Assembly: GCA_016779585.1 (NCBI GenBank)
Contig: JADHNI010000003.1
Location: 1 to 64,000 of the forward strand
Reading direction: 5' to 3'
Source: Pseudomonadales bacterium
GTDB taxonomy: Bacteria; Pseudomonadota; Gammaproteobacteria; Pseudomonadales; Azotimanducaceae
Length of the DNA: 64,000 nucleotides
Positions 1 to 10,108 of this stretch are shown one piece after another (within the stretch, counting starts at the first letter, position 1; the number at the start of each line of letters is the position of its first letter). The position numbers were made by a program, and so were the translations under genes. The notes below the pieces were generated by a model that was given only the letters and a program-made list of their open reading frames with translations, made no database searches and was not told where the DNA came from.

Positions 1-1196
1 GGGAGACCCGCGACAGCCACCAGTTCACTGCCCGAGTAAATCAGCGGAACCCGGTCACGCAACCACGGAGGGACCGCCTGCTCCTGGAAAAGGTTTTTCA
101 GGGTTCGTCCTCGACGAACTTTCAGTTTCTCTCCGCCGGCTCGATAACGAATCTCATAATCGCCTTTGCGCAGACCTTGCCCCTTAAATTGCTTGTTAGA
201 TATGTAACCGCCAGGCACCGGAAGCTGATCCTGTAATTCCATCGTCACAGGCATTTCATGCGGTAATTGTCGACCCAGGTAAAGGTGACCATTGAAGCTG
301 TGCATGCAGAACTCGCCAATAGTTTCATCAACGGTTTGCCAGCGGCTGATCTTTTCCGTCAGGCTTGCCAAAAACCTGCCGGTAACCTGGGGTACATTCA
401 AACGCATCATCCAGGTAGTAATCAGGTCAACCATCTGGCTCTCCGGAAGCTCTGCCAACCAGTCGAGGTCAAGTGCATCCGGCTCAACAAGGTGAGGTTC
501 CAGTTGCGCAGCCCACATCCCGGACAACTGTTCCCGGGCCCGGGCATCCCCCGAAACCGCCGCCAGGATGGCCTCTCGGGCAGCCGGGAAACGGGACTCG
601 ATCATGGGCAGCAGCTCATGGCGAATAAAATTGCGGTCCGGCGTGAGGTCCGCATTGGTCGGGTCTTCATACCAACGCAACTGCCGTGACTCGGCATAGG
701 CCAGGATTTCTGTCCGGCCAAGGGCCAGCAGCGGCCGGCTCAGCCGGGCATCACCCAGCCTCCGCTGGAACGGCATACCTTCGAGACCAAACACCCGGCT
801 GCCCCGGAACAGGCGGAACAGGGCTGTTTCAACCTGGTCATCCGCGTGATGGGCAAGCAGCAGGAGATCGCCAGGCTGGAGAAACTGATCAAACGCGGAA
901 TAACGTGCCTCACGGGCACGGGTTTCCATGCTGCCAGATTCGTCGACTTCCACGTCGAGAATCTCAACCGGGATTGCGTAACTGGAGACAATTGAACGAC
1001 AAAAACTGGCGGCTTCATCCGCTTCATCATGAAGATGGTGATTAATATGCAGGGCAACAACCGGCAGTTCGGTTGCCTTGACGAGTGCGTCCAGGAGCAC
1101 AACAGAATCAACCCCGCCACTCAGGCCAACCACAACCCGTTTAATGTCCGGGGAATCCAGGGAACTGAAATCCGCGCCGAGTTCAGTGTCAGCCAT
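1..1196 (-). CDS. tilS: tRNA(Ile)-lysidine synthase TilS, C-terminus cut by window edge
   Basis: TilS is a cytoplasmic enzyme that uses ATP to attach lysine to C34 of the AUA-decoding tRNA-Ile. Reading the minus strand from an ATG at 1196 gives a frame open to base 1. It has the PP-loop motif VVVGLSGGVDSVVLLD near residues 20-35, then HINHHLHDEAD and LLLAHHADDQVETALFRLFRGS, all typical of the N-terminal adenylation domain. The distal part (VRRGRTLKNLFQEQAVPPWL, then RDRVPLIYSGSELVAVAGL) matches the TilS C-terminal substrate-binding domain, so only a short tail is missing. The ATG overlaps the dnaE stop by one base (TGATG), so it is translationally coupled to dnaE. In E. coli accA and other genes lie between these two; here they are adjacent. 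Confidence 0.95.
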   Translation of the reverse strand, partial: MADTELGADFSSLDSPDIKRVVVGLSGGVDSVVLLDALVKATELPVVALHINHHLHDEADEAASFCRSIVSSYAIPVEILDVEVDESGSMETRAREARYSAFDQFLQPGDLLLLAHHADDQVETALFRLFRGSRVFGLEGMPFQRRLGDARLSRPLLALGRTEILAYAESRQLRWYEDPTNADLTPDRNFIRHELLPMIESRFPAAREAILAAVSGDARAREQLSGMWAAQLEPHLVEPDALDLDWLAELPESQMVDLITTWMMRLNVPQVTGRFLASLTEKISRWQTVDETIGEFCMHSFNGHLYLGRQLPHEMPVTMELQDQLPVPGGYISNKQFKGQGLRKGDYEIRYRAGGEKLKVRRGRTLKNLFQEQAVPPWLRDRVPLIYSGSELVAVAGL

Positions 1197-4100
1197 CAGG
1201 CATACTGCAGCTGCACTTTCTCGGTGCCGTAATGCTCGCGCAGATTCTGCAGCAGGTCGTCATGGGGAATCACCCGCCATTCGTCGCCGAGGATGACATC
1301 ACCCTGCGACACCTCACTGATGATCTTGACCGCTACCGGACAACCGCCCAGGCCCCTTGGCCTGAATGGCTGCAGCAATCCGGCGAGTTCATCCACAAAA
1401 TCATCACAGAGATTTCCGCTGTTCAGTTCGAGTTTCAGGCTGGAAGCACGGGCAACCCGGGCTTCTTCCAGCGTGAGCACTTCTGTCGCACGGAGGCTCT
1501 TGCCGCCGGTGAAGTCATCGTCCTCTACTGAACCGCGCACGAAGATCACCGCATCTTTCTGAAGCTTTTCACGAACGGAATCGAAGACATCAGAAAACAT
1601 GCTCACTTCGAGGCGCCCGGTTTTATCGTCCAGCGTCACGAATGCATTGGTACCACCACGCTTGTTCTTGAATGTGCGCATCGCAAACACCAGACCGCCC
1701 ACCATAACGCCACTCTGGCCGGTACGCAGCTGTGAGATACGAGAATCGACCACCCGGTCAAATTCTTCCTTGTAGTCATCCACCAGGTGTCCGGTAAGAA
1801 ACAGGCCGAGAGAATCTTTTTCCTTGTTGAGACGTTCCTTGAAAGACAGGCAGCGCAAACCTTCGAAATGATTGTAGCGCCCCTCTTCCGTTTCCTGAAC
1901 GAACACCTCCTCGCCGAAGAGGTCGGTCAGGCCACTGTCTTCATTGCGCGCCTTCTGCTCGGCCAGCCCCACCGCATCATCCTGATTGGCAGCGAGCAGG
2001 GCGCGCTTGTAACCAATTTTGTCAGGAACATCGTCCGGCACTTTCTCTACCAGTTGGTCGAGTGCGCCACTGCCGATCAAAGCCTCGATTGCACGCTTGT
2101 TGACCTTGCGCGAATCCACACGCTCGCAGAAATCATAGAGATCCCTGAAGGCACCGTCACTTTTCCGGCAGGCAACAAGGGACTCAATGGGACCTTCTCC
2201 CAGGCCCTTGATCGCCCCAAGACCATAGACAATGCTCGTGGGTGTATCAGCAATAAATCGGAATTCACCGCGATTAACGTCCGGGGGCTGCAGTGCCAGT
2301 TGCATTTCCCGGCACTCCTCGATGTTGGTCACGACCTTGTCCGTATTCTGCATATCCGCTGACAGAACTGCTGCCATAAAGTCTGCCGGGTAGTAGTGTT
2401 TTAACCAGGCTGTCTGGTAGGCAATGAGCGCGTAGGCAACCGAGTGCGGTTTATTGAAGCCATAGCCTGCGAACATTTCCATCAGGTCAAAAATGTGGCC
2501 CGCCTGTTTTTCCTCAACCCCGTTTTTCATGGCGCCCTCGAGGAAAACTGCTCGCTGCTTGGCCATCTCTTCGGGCTTCTTCTTACCCATGGCGCGGCGA
2601 AGCAGGTCCGCATCCGCAAGCGTGTATCCTGCCAGGATCTGGGCAATCTGCATGACCTGCTCCTGGTAGAGCATGACCCCGTAGGTATCTTCAAGAACCG
2701 GCTTAAGGCTCGGGTGAAGGTAATCAACCTCTACGTTCGGGTCGTTTTTCCTCAGGATAAAATCGTCCGCCAGCTGCATCGGACCGGGACGGAAGAGTGC
2801 CACCAGCGCGACAATGTCGGCAAAGCGCACCGGCTTCACCTTTTTCATAAGGTCCTTCATACCCCTGGATTCCAGCTGGAACACCGCTGTGGTCTTTGCT
2901 GCCTGGAGATCCTTGTAAATATCCTCGTCTTCAAGCGATATCTTGTCGATATCCACCAGCTCAAGGCCTTCTGCCGCATGTCGCTGGTTAATACTTTTAA
3001 CCGCATTGTCGATAATGGTGAGAGTCCTGAGACCCAGGAAATCGAACTTAACCAGCCCCGCCTGTTCGACATCAATCATGTCAAACTGCGTCATGAGGCC
3101 ACCCCCCGCATCGTCGCAGTAGGTTGGTACAAAGTCCGTGAGTTTCGTAGGCGCAATAACCACACCACCCGCGTGGCGGCCCACGTTGCGCGCAAGTCCT
3201 TCCAGCTTGAACGCCATTTCCATGATCTCGTCCGCTTCTTCACTGGAAGCGATAAATTCCCGCAGCAGCGGTTCTTCTTCCAGCGCCTTTGACAGGGTCA
3301 TGCCAGGTTCAAACGGGATCAGCTTGGACAGTTTGTCCGCCAGGCCATAAGGCTTGCCCTGCACCCGCGCAACATCACGCACCACAGCCTTCGCCGCCAT
3401 GGTACCGAAGGTAATGATCTGTGAAACTGCATCACGACCATACAGTTCAGTGACGTGCTGGATCACGCTGTCACGACCGTCCATACAGAAATCGATATCG
3501 AAGTCAGGCATGGACACTCGTTCCGGATTCAGGAAGCGCTCAAACAGCAGGTCATATTCCAATGGGTCAATGTCGGTAATCTTGAGTGCGTAGGCCACCA
3601 GTGAACCCGCGCCGGAACCGCGGCCAGGTCCAACCGGCACACCGTTATCCTTGGCCCACTGGATAAATTCCATCACGATCAGGAAGTAACCGGGGAATCC
3701 CATCTTGTTGATGATCCCCAGCTCAAACTCAAGCCGGTCGTCATAGCGCTGTCTTTTGTCCGCGAACTCCGGGTCAGCAGGGTCGAGAATCTTTTTCAAG
3801 CGCTCATTCAGACCGCGTGCGGAAAGTTCGTTCAGCAGAGACTCGGTGGTGTAGCCCTCCGGCACTGGGTACTCCGGCAGGTAGTAGGTGCCGAGGCCGA
3901 CTGTGACGTTGCAGCGCCTGGCGATTTCGACGGAGTTCTCAAGCGCCTCGGGAATGTCAGAGAAGAGCTCAGACATTTCTGCCGCCGATTTCAGGTACTG
4001 CTGGTCAGTGTAGCGACGCTCTCTCCGGGGGTCGTCCAGGGTTCGACCATCGTGGATACAGACCCTGACCTCGTGGGCTTCGAATTCATCCTGGTTGAGG

Positions 4101-4708
4101 AACCGAACATCGTTGGTTGCAACAACCGGTGCATCCAGCTCAATGGCAAGGTTTACCGCCAGCGCATTGTAGTCTTCCTCGTTTTCCCGACCCGTGCGTT
4201 GCAGTTCCAGGTAAAAGGCGTCAGGAAACATCTTCATCCAGTGCTGCAACCGACGTTTCGCCTGTTCCACGTTACCAGCGAGCAATGCGCGACCGATATC
4301 ACCTTCCCTGCCGCCGGACAGCGCAATCAAACCCTCCGCCTGCTCGGCGATCCAGGAACGCTTCAGGGTTGCCTGCCCCATCGTCTGGCCCTCGCCATAG
4401 GAACGGGAAATGAGTTCACACAGGTTTCGGTAACCCTTGTCGGTACGCGCGATCAGCACCAGGGGTGTTGCTTCTTCGTTGGAGTTATCTCCGGCAATCC
4501 AGACGTCACTTGCGATGATCGGCTTGACACCAGAACCTTCCGCCGCATTGTAAAATTTCACCAGGGCAAAAAGATTGTTGCGATCTGTGATCGCAATCGC
4601 TGGTGCAGATTGTTCAACACAGGCCGCTACCAGTGGCTTGATTCGCACCATCCCGTCACTCAGTGAATACTCTGAATGCACACGAAGATGGACGAAATCC
4701 TGTTTCAT
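1196..4708 (-). CDS. dnaE: DNA polymerase III alpha subunit
   Basis: This is the replicative polymerase catalytic subunit, 1170 aa, close to the usual ~1160 for gammaproteobacterial DnaE. The N-terminus (VHLRVHSEYSLSDG) starts the PHP domain, residues about 1-280. PGRGSGAGS at about 361-369 and PDFDIDFCMDGRD at 401-413 carry the C-family polymerase active site, the aspartates of PDFDIDF being the catalytic ones. NVGRHAGGVVIAP and later helix-hairpin-helix and OB-fold regions follow in order (KNKRGGTNAFVTLDDKTGRLEV near residue 1010). The start codon is ATG at 4708, with no in-frame upstream alternative needed. Its stop overlaps the tilS start. Housekeeping gene, intact. Confidence 0.98.
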   Translation of the reverse strand: MKQDFVHLRVHSEYSLSDGMVRIKPLVAACVEQSAPAIAITDRNNLFALVKFYNAAEGSGVKPIIASDVWIAGDNSNEEATPLVLIARTDKGYRNLCELISRSYGEGQTMGQATLKRSWIAEQAEGLIALSGGREGDIGRALLAGNVEQAKRRLQHWMKMFPDAFYLELQRTGRENEEDYNALAVNLAIELDAPVVATNDVRFLNQDEFEAHEVRVCIHDGRTLDDPRRERRYTDQQYLKSAAEMSELFSDIPEALENSVEIARRCNVTVGLGTYYLPEYPVPEGYTTESLLNELSARGLNERLKKILDPADPEFADKRQRYDDRLEFELGIINKMGFPGYFLIVMEFIQWAKDNGVPVGPGRGSGAGSLVAYALKITDIDPLEYDLLFERFLNPERVSMPDFDIDFCMDGRDSVIQHVTELYGRDAVSQIITFGTMAAKAVVRDVARVQGKPYGLADKLSKLIPFEPGMTLSKALEEEPLLREFIASSEEADEIMEMAFKLEGLARNVGRHAGGVVIAPTKLTDFVPTYCDDAGGGLMTQFDMIDVEQAGLVKFDFLGLRTLTIIDNAVKSINQRHAAEGLELVDIDKISLEDEDIYKDLQAAKTTAVFQLESRGMKDLMKKVKPVRFADIVALVALFRPGPMQLADDFILRKNDPNVEVDYLHPSLKPVLEDTYGVMLYQEQVMQIAQILAGYTLADADLLRRAMGKKKPEEMAKQRAVFLEGAMKNGVEEKQAGHIFDLMEMFAGYGFNKPHSVAYALIAYQTAWLKHYYPADFMAAVLSADMQNTDKVVTNIEECREMQLALQPPDVNRGEFRFIADTPTSIVYGLGAIKGLGEGPIESLVACRKSDGAFRDLYDFCERVDSRKVNKRAIEALIGSGALDQLVEKVPDDVPDKIGYKRALLAANQDDAVGLAEQKARNEDSGLTDLFGEEVFVQETEEGRYNHFEGLRCLSFKERLNKEKDSLGLFLTGHLVDDYKEEFDRVVDSRISQLRTGQSGVMVGGLVFAMRTFKNKRGGTNAFVTLDDKTGRLEVSMFSDVFDSVREKLQKDAVIFVRGSVEDDDFTGGKSLRATEVLTLEEARVARASSLKLELNSGNLCDDFVDELAGLLQPFRPRGLGGCPVAVKIISEVSQGDVILGDEWRVIPHDDLLQNLREHYGTEKVQLQYA

Positions 4709-4767
4709 TGAATAAGGAAGATCAGGGAGAAAGAACGCCTGAAATCTTATACGAAGCGAGAATCCGG

Positions 4768-6009
4768 CTAAAGGTCTTTCAGACTGAATGTCATCCCGGC
4801 ACGTTCTGTCAGCCTGTGGATAAGTTTGTCACCCATGGCCACAGCCGGTGTCAGCAAGCCCGCTGGTGTATCCAGCTCATCTTTTGCAAGACATACCGCA
4901 CTTTCTGCCAGCATCTTCGAGGTCGCGCCATAACCCGGGTCCTTGTCCCCGGTTACCATAGCTACAAGGTTTTTGTCGGGATCTTCCGCGTGAGCCGCAA
5001 AGAGCTCAATCTCGAAAAAACCTTTTTCGATGGTTTCGCGTGACGGCCCCTCACCCGGTGAAGGTGCGAGCCTGCCGAGAAGATTGCGGGTCGGGGTAAA
5101 TTCAGAGGCTTTCATGATCAGGCCGGTTCCACCCGCCACCATGGAGGCCCGGGCAAAACCCCGGGGGCCGTCACCCATGAGCATGGCCTCATCGTATCGA
5201 AAATGTTCTCCCCACGGGTATCCCAGCAGGGAATGACTGCGACGAACTACACGTGTATTAATGCCCGCCATGACAAAAGGCGCTGTCCACTGCCTGAAAT
5301 CCTCGTCGTATTCCGCAGTGGTCTGGTCAGGACCATCATCACCACGCGGCATGTTTGGAGGATTCAAGGCGTAGGGGTCGGCAATGATGTCCAGGATCTT
5401 CGGGTCATGGCGCGCCTCTTCCATCATGTTTATCAGGCTGTCCACAGTACCACCGCTGACACCGCCGTCCGATTTTGCCACCCGGTATTTCACCCTGGGT
5501 GCGTAAGAGCCGTGCAACGCCTGCATCTGTGATTGAATGTAAAAAACGCCCATATCAGACGGGATACTGTCGAAACCACAGGTGAAGACAATCCGGGCAC
5601 CACTCTGCTCTGCCATCGTATGGAACTGCTCGATCATCTGGTACATCCACTGCACTTCACCAGTCAGGTCACAATAGTGGGTTCCGTGAGCAGCGCAGGC
5701 TTCAACAAGCTTCGTACCGTATTTCGCGTAAGGGCCCACAGTTGTGCAGATCGACCGGGTCGAGGTCACCAGCGCCTTCAGGCTTTCCTCGTCATTGCTG
5801 TCAGCAATGACGTCAGGCACCTTATCGCTGTCGTCACCCAGCACCTGCTTTTTCACCGCCGCCAGCTTGTCAGCGTTACGTGCCCCAACAGCCCAACTCA
5901 CATCACCCTCGGCACCGTAAGTCCCGTACATGTATTCCATAACCAGGCGACCGGTAAATCCCGTCGCGCCCCAGACCACCACATCGTAGCTTCGTTCAGT
6001 TGCCATCAT
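4768..6009 (-). CDS. saccharopine dehydrogenase-like NAD(P)-dependent oxidoreductase
   Basis: The 413-aa product begins with a Rossmann fold (VVWGATGFTGRL, residues 11-22) followed by GARNADKL and TTVGPYAKYGTKLVEACAAH, then THYCDLTGEVQW and FTCGFDSIPSDMGVF. This order is diagnostic of the SCCPDH/trans-acting enoyl reductase branch of the saccharopine dehydrogenase family, not of true lysine-pathway enzymes. Members of this branch reduce lipid intermediates or have unknown substrates; the substrate here cannot be told from sequence. The start may be either of two adjacent ATGs (6009 or 6006); a GAGAA stretch lies just upstream. It sits 59 bases upstream of dnaE on the same strand and may share transcription. 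Confidence 0.85.
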   Translation of the reverse strand: MMATERSYDVVVWGATGFTGRLVMEYMYGTYGAEGDVSWAVGARNADKLAAVKKQVLGDDSDKVPDVIADSNDEESLKALVTSTRSICTTVGPYAKYGTKLVEACAAHGTHYCDLTGEVQWMYQMIEQFHTMAEQSGARIVFTCGFDSIPSDMGVFYIQSQMQALHGSYAPRVKYRVAKSDGGVSGGTVDSLINMMEEARHDPKILDIIADPYALNPPNMPRGDDGPDQTTAEYDEDFRQWTAPFVMAGINTRVVRRSHSLLGYPWGEHFRYDEAMLMGDGPRGFARASMVAGGTGLIMKASEFTPTRNLLGRLAPSPGEGPSRETIEKGFFEIELFAAHAEDPDKNLVAMVTGDKDPGYGATSKMLAESAVCLAKDELDTPAGLLTPAVAMGDKLIHRLTERAGMTFSLKDL

Positions 6010-6075
6010 TGTTCTCGAATCGAATCGTGAGAACGAAAGATGCTAGAATCCTCCAGTGATTGCAAAGTGACTCGC

Positions 6076-8307
6076 ATGAGTAGCAACCTCTCTCTAGTAG
6101 ACGAACTAAAAAGAAGAAACGTCTTGAAGCTGGTGACGGCTTAGGCTGTCGCAGGTTTTGTCATTCTGCAGCTTTGCGACATTCTCTTCCCTGCCATCGG
6201 CATCAGCGACAGGGTAATCGGTTACGTGCTGGCGGTTCTCCTGCTGGGACTGCCTTTTGTAGCCGTGTTTGCCTGGTTGTTCGAGGTTACCCCGGGGGGG
6301 CTCAAAAGAACGCGTGACGTGGACGCAGATAATTCCATCAGCCACTCCACAGGCCAGCGCATCAACAACATCATCATCGGCCTGCTGTCCGTCGCGGTGA
6401 TTTTCTTTGCCTGGGAGTACTTCAACCGGCCTGAGTTACCACAGGCTGATGCAATCACAGCCGCAGCGGCCCCCATCCATGACGAGGTTGAAGTCACCGG
6501 GGAGCCAATGGATACCCGGCCTTCCATCGCGGTCCTTCCTTTCGTCAACATGAGCAGTGACAAGGAAAATGAGTATTTTTCAGATGGTCTGTCAGAAGAA
6601 TTGCTCAACCTGCTGGCACAGATCCCTGGTCTTCGAGTCGCCAGCCGAACTTCTTCCTTTTTCTACAAGGGTAAAAATGAAAACCTGACCCAGATTGGCG
6701 AAGACCTGAATGTGGACCACATTCTGGAAGGCAGTGTGCGCAAATCAGGCAAGATGGTACGCATCACCGCGCAGCTGATCAGTGCTGATGATGGCTTCCA
6801 TCTCTGGTCAAAAACCTATGACCGGGAAATTATCGATATTTTTGCCGTCCAGGAAGAAATCGCCGGAGAGGTGACACGAGCGATGGAAGTTACCCTGCTG
6901 TCTGACAACGTCATGATCAGCGACAGGTCAACCACGAACCCGGAAACCTACGACCTGTACCTGCGCGCCAAGGATGCCCTTTACACGAGGACACTGGAAT
7001 CTATCCGCCTCTCCATCGGACTTTTTACAGAAGCCTTTACGCTGGACCCGGAATACGCGCCGGCTTACATCGATGCTGCCGTCGCCGAGATGGTGCTCAA
7101 TAACAACCACCAGATCGGCACCCGGGAGGAAGCACTGATCAAGGCAAAGGATCATCTCGACCAAGCAGAGCAGCTGGGACATCTGAACTCGGACTACTAC
7201 GCGGCCCTCGGACTCTGCTACTCTGATGAAGAAGGCCTGGAACCCGAAAGCTACGAAAAAGCCAAGGCGGCATTCGAGCAAGCCCTGACCTTGAATGAGA
7301 ACAATGTGCGTGCGTACATGTGGTACGCCACCATGATCATTGAGCAGGGGACTTCCGATTATCGACATCAACGGGGTATGGAACTCATCGAAAAAGCCAG
7401 GGCTCTCGATCCACTGAACCGCGTGGCCAACGGAAACCATGTGATTCACCTCGCTGATAACGGTGATTTTGAAGGAGCACTACGGACCGTCAACCGCCTC
7501 ATTCGCACCGACCCTGGCTATGAGTTCTATCATTCGGTCAGGGCCAGTCTACATCTCAGTACTTACGACCTCGTGGGTGCGGCCGAAGCGCTCAAAACCG
7601 TCGAGCTGGAAAACCGCGCGATAATTTTCATCATGATGCAGATGTTCCTGCGTTTAACGATGTCGACAGTTTCCTCGAGTTCCTCGGCATGGTACCCATC
7701 GACAACCCCCAGTATGAGCTCCTGCCCTACATGGAAATGTCATTTACCGCGACGACCGCTGAACTACGCGCAGAAGCCGAGGTCGCACTGCTCAGGTAAC
7801 AGCCGGACCTGCCCTTCTGGCTGATGTTTGGATTGATGGACCATGCGGAGTGGGCCCTGGTAAAAGAGGTTATCGAGAACGCCCGACCCTACTTCGCAGA
7901 CGCAGACTACACCAGCCAGATCAATGGCGAAGACCCGAACTTCCCCTACATGCTGGCGCTGCATGAACTCGGGGAAACCCGGCGTGCCCGTGACTTTGCA
8001 ACGAGCCTTCTCGACTACCAGAAAAACTCACAAATCCTGGGTCCCAGGGGTAAAGGTATCGGTGATGCCGCCTGCCACATGGTCCTGGGCAACTATGAGC
8101 AAGCGGTTGAGGCTTATATTGAGGCCATTGACGCGGGCTGGCTGGGACACTACCAGTTCAGGTTTACCCACAATGTCCTGTTCGAAAGCTTCTTTGAAGA
8201 TGCCCGTATCCGAGCTTACTATCCAGAAAGTAAACGCCGAACTCGAGAAACAGCGGCCGGCTGTATACGAGACGCTGCGTGAAGCAGGTCTCGTCACTTC
8301 AATCTGA
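6076..8307 (+). pseudogene. decayed TolB-N/TPR adenylate-cyclase-like regulator with four lesions
   Basis: The intact family is a membrane-anchored regulator: an N-terminal helix-rich membrane part, a TolB-like N-domain (SIAVLPFVNMSSDKENEYFS... LEGSVRKSGKMVRITAQLI) and TPR repeats. Four separate lesions interrupt it. First, TAG at 6142-6144 breaks the N-terminus (ELKRRNVLKLVTA, stop, AVAGFVILQLCDILFPAIG), where relatives usually have an aromatic residue. Second, near 7620-7630 the frame must shift to continue IIF-HHDADVPAFNDVDSFLEF. Third, TAA at 7797-7799 interrupts LLR-stop-QPDLPFWLMFG. Fourth, near 8227-8229 an extra base separates DARIRAYYPE from VNAELEKQRPAVYETLREAG. Reading across all four gives about 740 residues ending at TGA 8305-8307. 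The long open stretches 6145-7620 and 7800-8227 suggest recent inactivation. Confidence 0.9.
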
Positions 8308-9963
8308 TCAGCCTGCGTGCCGGAGCACCGTACCGGCACTTGCACCAGTCAGCTCGTCGTTTTCCAGGATCACCTGACCATTACACAGCGTCGCGCGGTA
8401 GCCTTTTGCTTTCTGTATAAAGCGAGGTGCACCACCCGGGAAATCGTGCACAATTTCCGGCATCCGTTCTGACAGCGATTCCAGCTGAATGACGTTGATG
8501 TCCGCTTTTTTGCCTTGCTCAAGCGTACCCCGGTCTTTCAGGCCAATGATTCGAGCCGGTGCCGACGTCAGCCTTCGTACGGCTTCAGGTAACGAGAAAA
8601 GGCCCGTATCACGATGCCAGTGAGTCATGACAAAAGTCGCCCAGCCGGAATCCATGATCTGGCTGACATGAGCACCCGCATCACCAAGACTGGGGATACA
8701 GAACTCACTGGAAATCGCTTCTGCCAGGGCATCAATATTCTGGTTGAAGAAGCGCAGCGTGAAGAGTGCCTTGCCTTCCGTCTCAATGGAGATACGAATA
8801 AAGGTTTCTGCGGGGTGTTCACCGTTTGCAGCGGAAACCGCCTGCAGGCTTTCTTCCGGCCCACCAACGTAGTTCGGCCTGTCGCCATCACCCAGGTAAT
8901 AAATCATATCCTCGGAAATGAGCGGCCCCTTTTCCTTCGCCTGCTCAACCAGTCGTGCGGCAAATTCCGGATCCCTGATTGCGGCAAGTCGCGCATCAAA
9001 ATTCATATCGAACAGTTCACTCCAGGCACCACCGCGCCAGGGCAGGTAGGCCTGCAATCCGGTGACGAAGCCTGACGAACGGGGGATCGCTATCGCATTG
9101 ACATCAAGCCCGTTGTCACGCATCTCCATGATGAGTTTCTCAACCTTGTTGCCGTAGCTGGAGCTGCGCCCGGTACCGTGACTGAACAAAACCCTCGCTT
9201 TACCGGCTTCTTTTCGGATCAGCTCCATTTCCCCTTCGAAGTCACTACCAAAGTTGGTGACGTTCTGCATCAGTGCACCCTGCTCACCAACCACCTGGGC
9301 TATTGCCTCGAGTTCGTCGTGTTCCGCATGGGTGCCAGGTACATGGCGACCATCAGGAATGTAGTGTCCCAGGAATCTTGAGGTCGAGAATCCAACAGCG
9401 CCATCAGCAACAGCCTTGCGAACAATCTCGGCCATTTCTTTCTTTTCTTCTTCCGTCGGCTGCTCATCGACACTGCGCTCGCCCATCACGTAATAACGCA
9501 GCGCACAGTGGCCAATCATGCCGGCGACATTGATAGCAGGGTTCAGGGTTTCCAGTTCATCCAGGTACTCACCATAGTGTTCCCAGTTCCAGGACAAACC
9601 GCTCATGATCGCATCGCGGGGAATGTCCTCTACGGTTTCCATCATGCCGGCGAGGAACTCACGATCATTGGGTTTGCAGGGCGCAAAGGTCACACCACAG
9701 TTCCCGAGCAGCGCCGTGGTCACACCATGCCAGCTGATAGGAGTCAGCTGGGGGTCCCAGCCAATCTGTGCATCCAGGTGGGTATGCACATCAACAAAAC
9801 CCGGTGTCACAATGTGGCCGGCAGCATCAATTTCCTTCTGCCCGCTCTCCTTGATCTCTCCGATAGCAACAATCGTGTCGCCATCAATCGCAATATCTGC
9901 CATCACGGGCTCAGTGCCGGTACCGTCCACAACCAGGCCATTTCGAATTACGATGTCATGCAT
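8308..9963 (-). CDS. N-acyl-D-amino-acid deacylase-like amidohydrolase (family 3)
   Basis: A 551-aa metal-dependent hydrolase of the D-aminoacylase/dihydroorotase-like amidohydrolase superfamily. Visible signatures: the N-terminal beta domain (VIRNGLVVDGTGTEPVMADI), the metal motif GFVDVHTHLDAQ with H60 and H62, GNCGVTFAPC near 93-102, VLFSHGTG, and GDAGAHVSQIMDSG carrying a C-terminal metal-site Asp, then the closing small beta domain GTLEQGKKADINVIQL. Members deacylate N-acyl-D-amino acids or related amides in the cytoplasm; specificity here is unknown. No signal peptide. It is convergent with, and abuts, the pseudogene end (stop at 8308 against 8307). Its promoter must lie in the 145-base divergent gap before 10109. 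Confidence 0.85.
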   Translation of the reverse strand: MHDIVIRNGLVVDGTGTEPVMADIAIDGDTIVAIGEIKESGQKEIDAAGHIVTPGFVDVHTHLDAQIGWDPQLTPISWHGVTTALLGNCGVTFAPCKPNDREFLAGMMETVEDIPRDAIMSGLSWNWEHYGEYLDELETLNPAINVAGMIGHCALRYYVMGERSVDEQPTEEEKKEMAEIVRKAVADGAVGFSTSRFLGHYIPDGRHVPGTHAEHDELEAIAQVVGEQGALMQNVTNFGSDFEGEMELIRKEAGKARVLFSHGTGRSSSYGNKVEKLIMEMRDNGLDVNAIAIPRSSGFVTGLQAYLPWRGGAWSELFDMNFDARLAAIRDPEFAARLVEQAKEKGPLISEDMIYYLGDGDRPNYVGGPEESLQAVSAANGEHPAETFIRISIETEGKALFTLRFFNQNIDALAEAISSEFCIPSLGDAGAHVSQIMDSGWATFVMTHWHRDTGLFSLPEAVRRLTSAPARIIGLKDRGTLEQGKKADINVIQLESLSERMPEIVHDFPGGAPRFIQKAKGYRATLCNGQVILENDELTGASAGTVLRHAG

Positions 9964-10108
9964 GGTGGTTCCCTCTTAATTTTTTTAACGTCTATAGCAG
10001 GGTTTTAACACAGTTGAGGCTCGCGCTGCATCTGGTCCAGGAATTCCAGAATAGTTGTCCATCGACGAGAACTATGGGATAAACCCAGCTTTTCGGGGGA
10101 GGACTCAC

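Noticed and set aside
2444..3292. 282-codon open frame on the plus strand inside dnaE
   Set aside because: Antisense to a clearly coding gene, no family match, typical of high-GC shadow frames.
6142..6144. TAG as a recoded sense codon in the TolB-N/TPR gene
   Set aside because: Many intact genes here end in TAG (ccmG, the CurA-like gene, the thioredoxin lipoprotein), and the gene also has a TAA and two frameshifts, so decay is simpler.
6226..7824. A 532-aa intact TolB-N/TPR protein starting at GTG 6226
   Set aside because: The GTG sits inside a conserved membrane helix; homologous sequence continues upstream past a stop and its last 60 residues are out of frame with the family.
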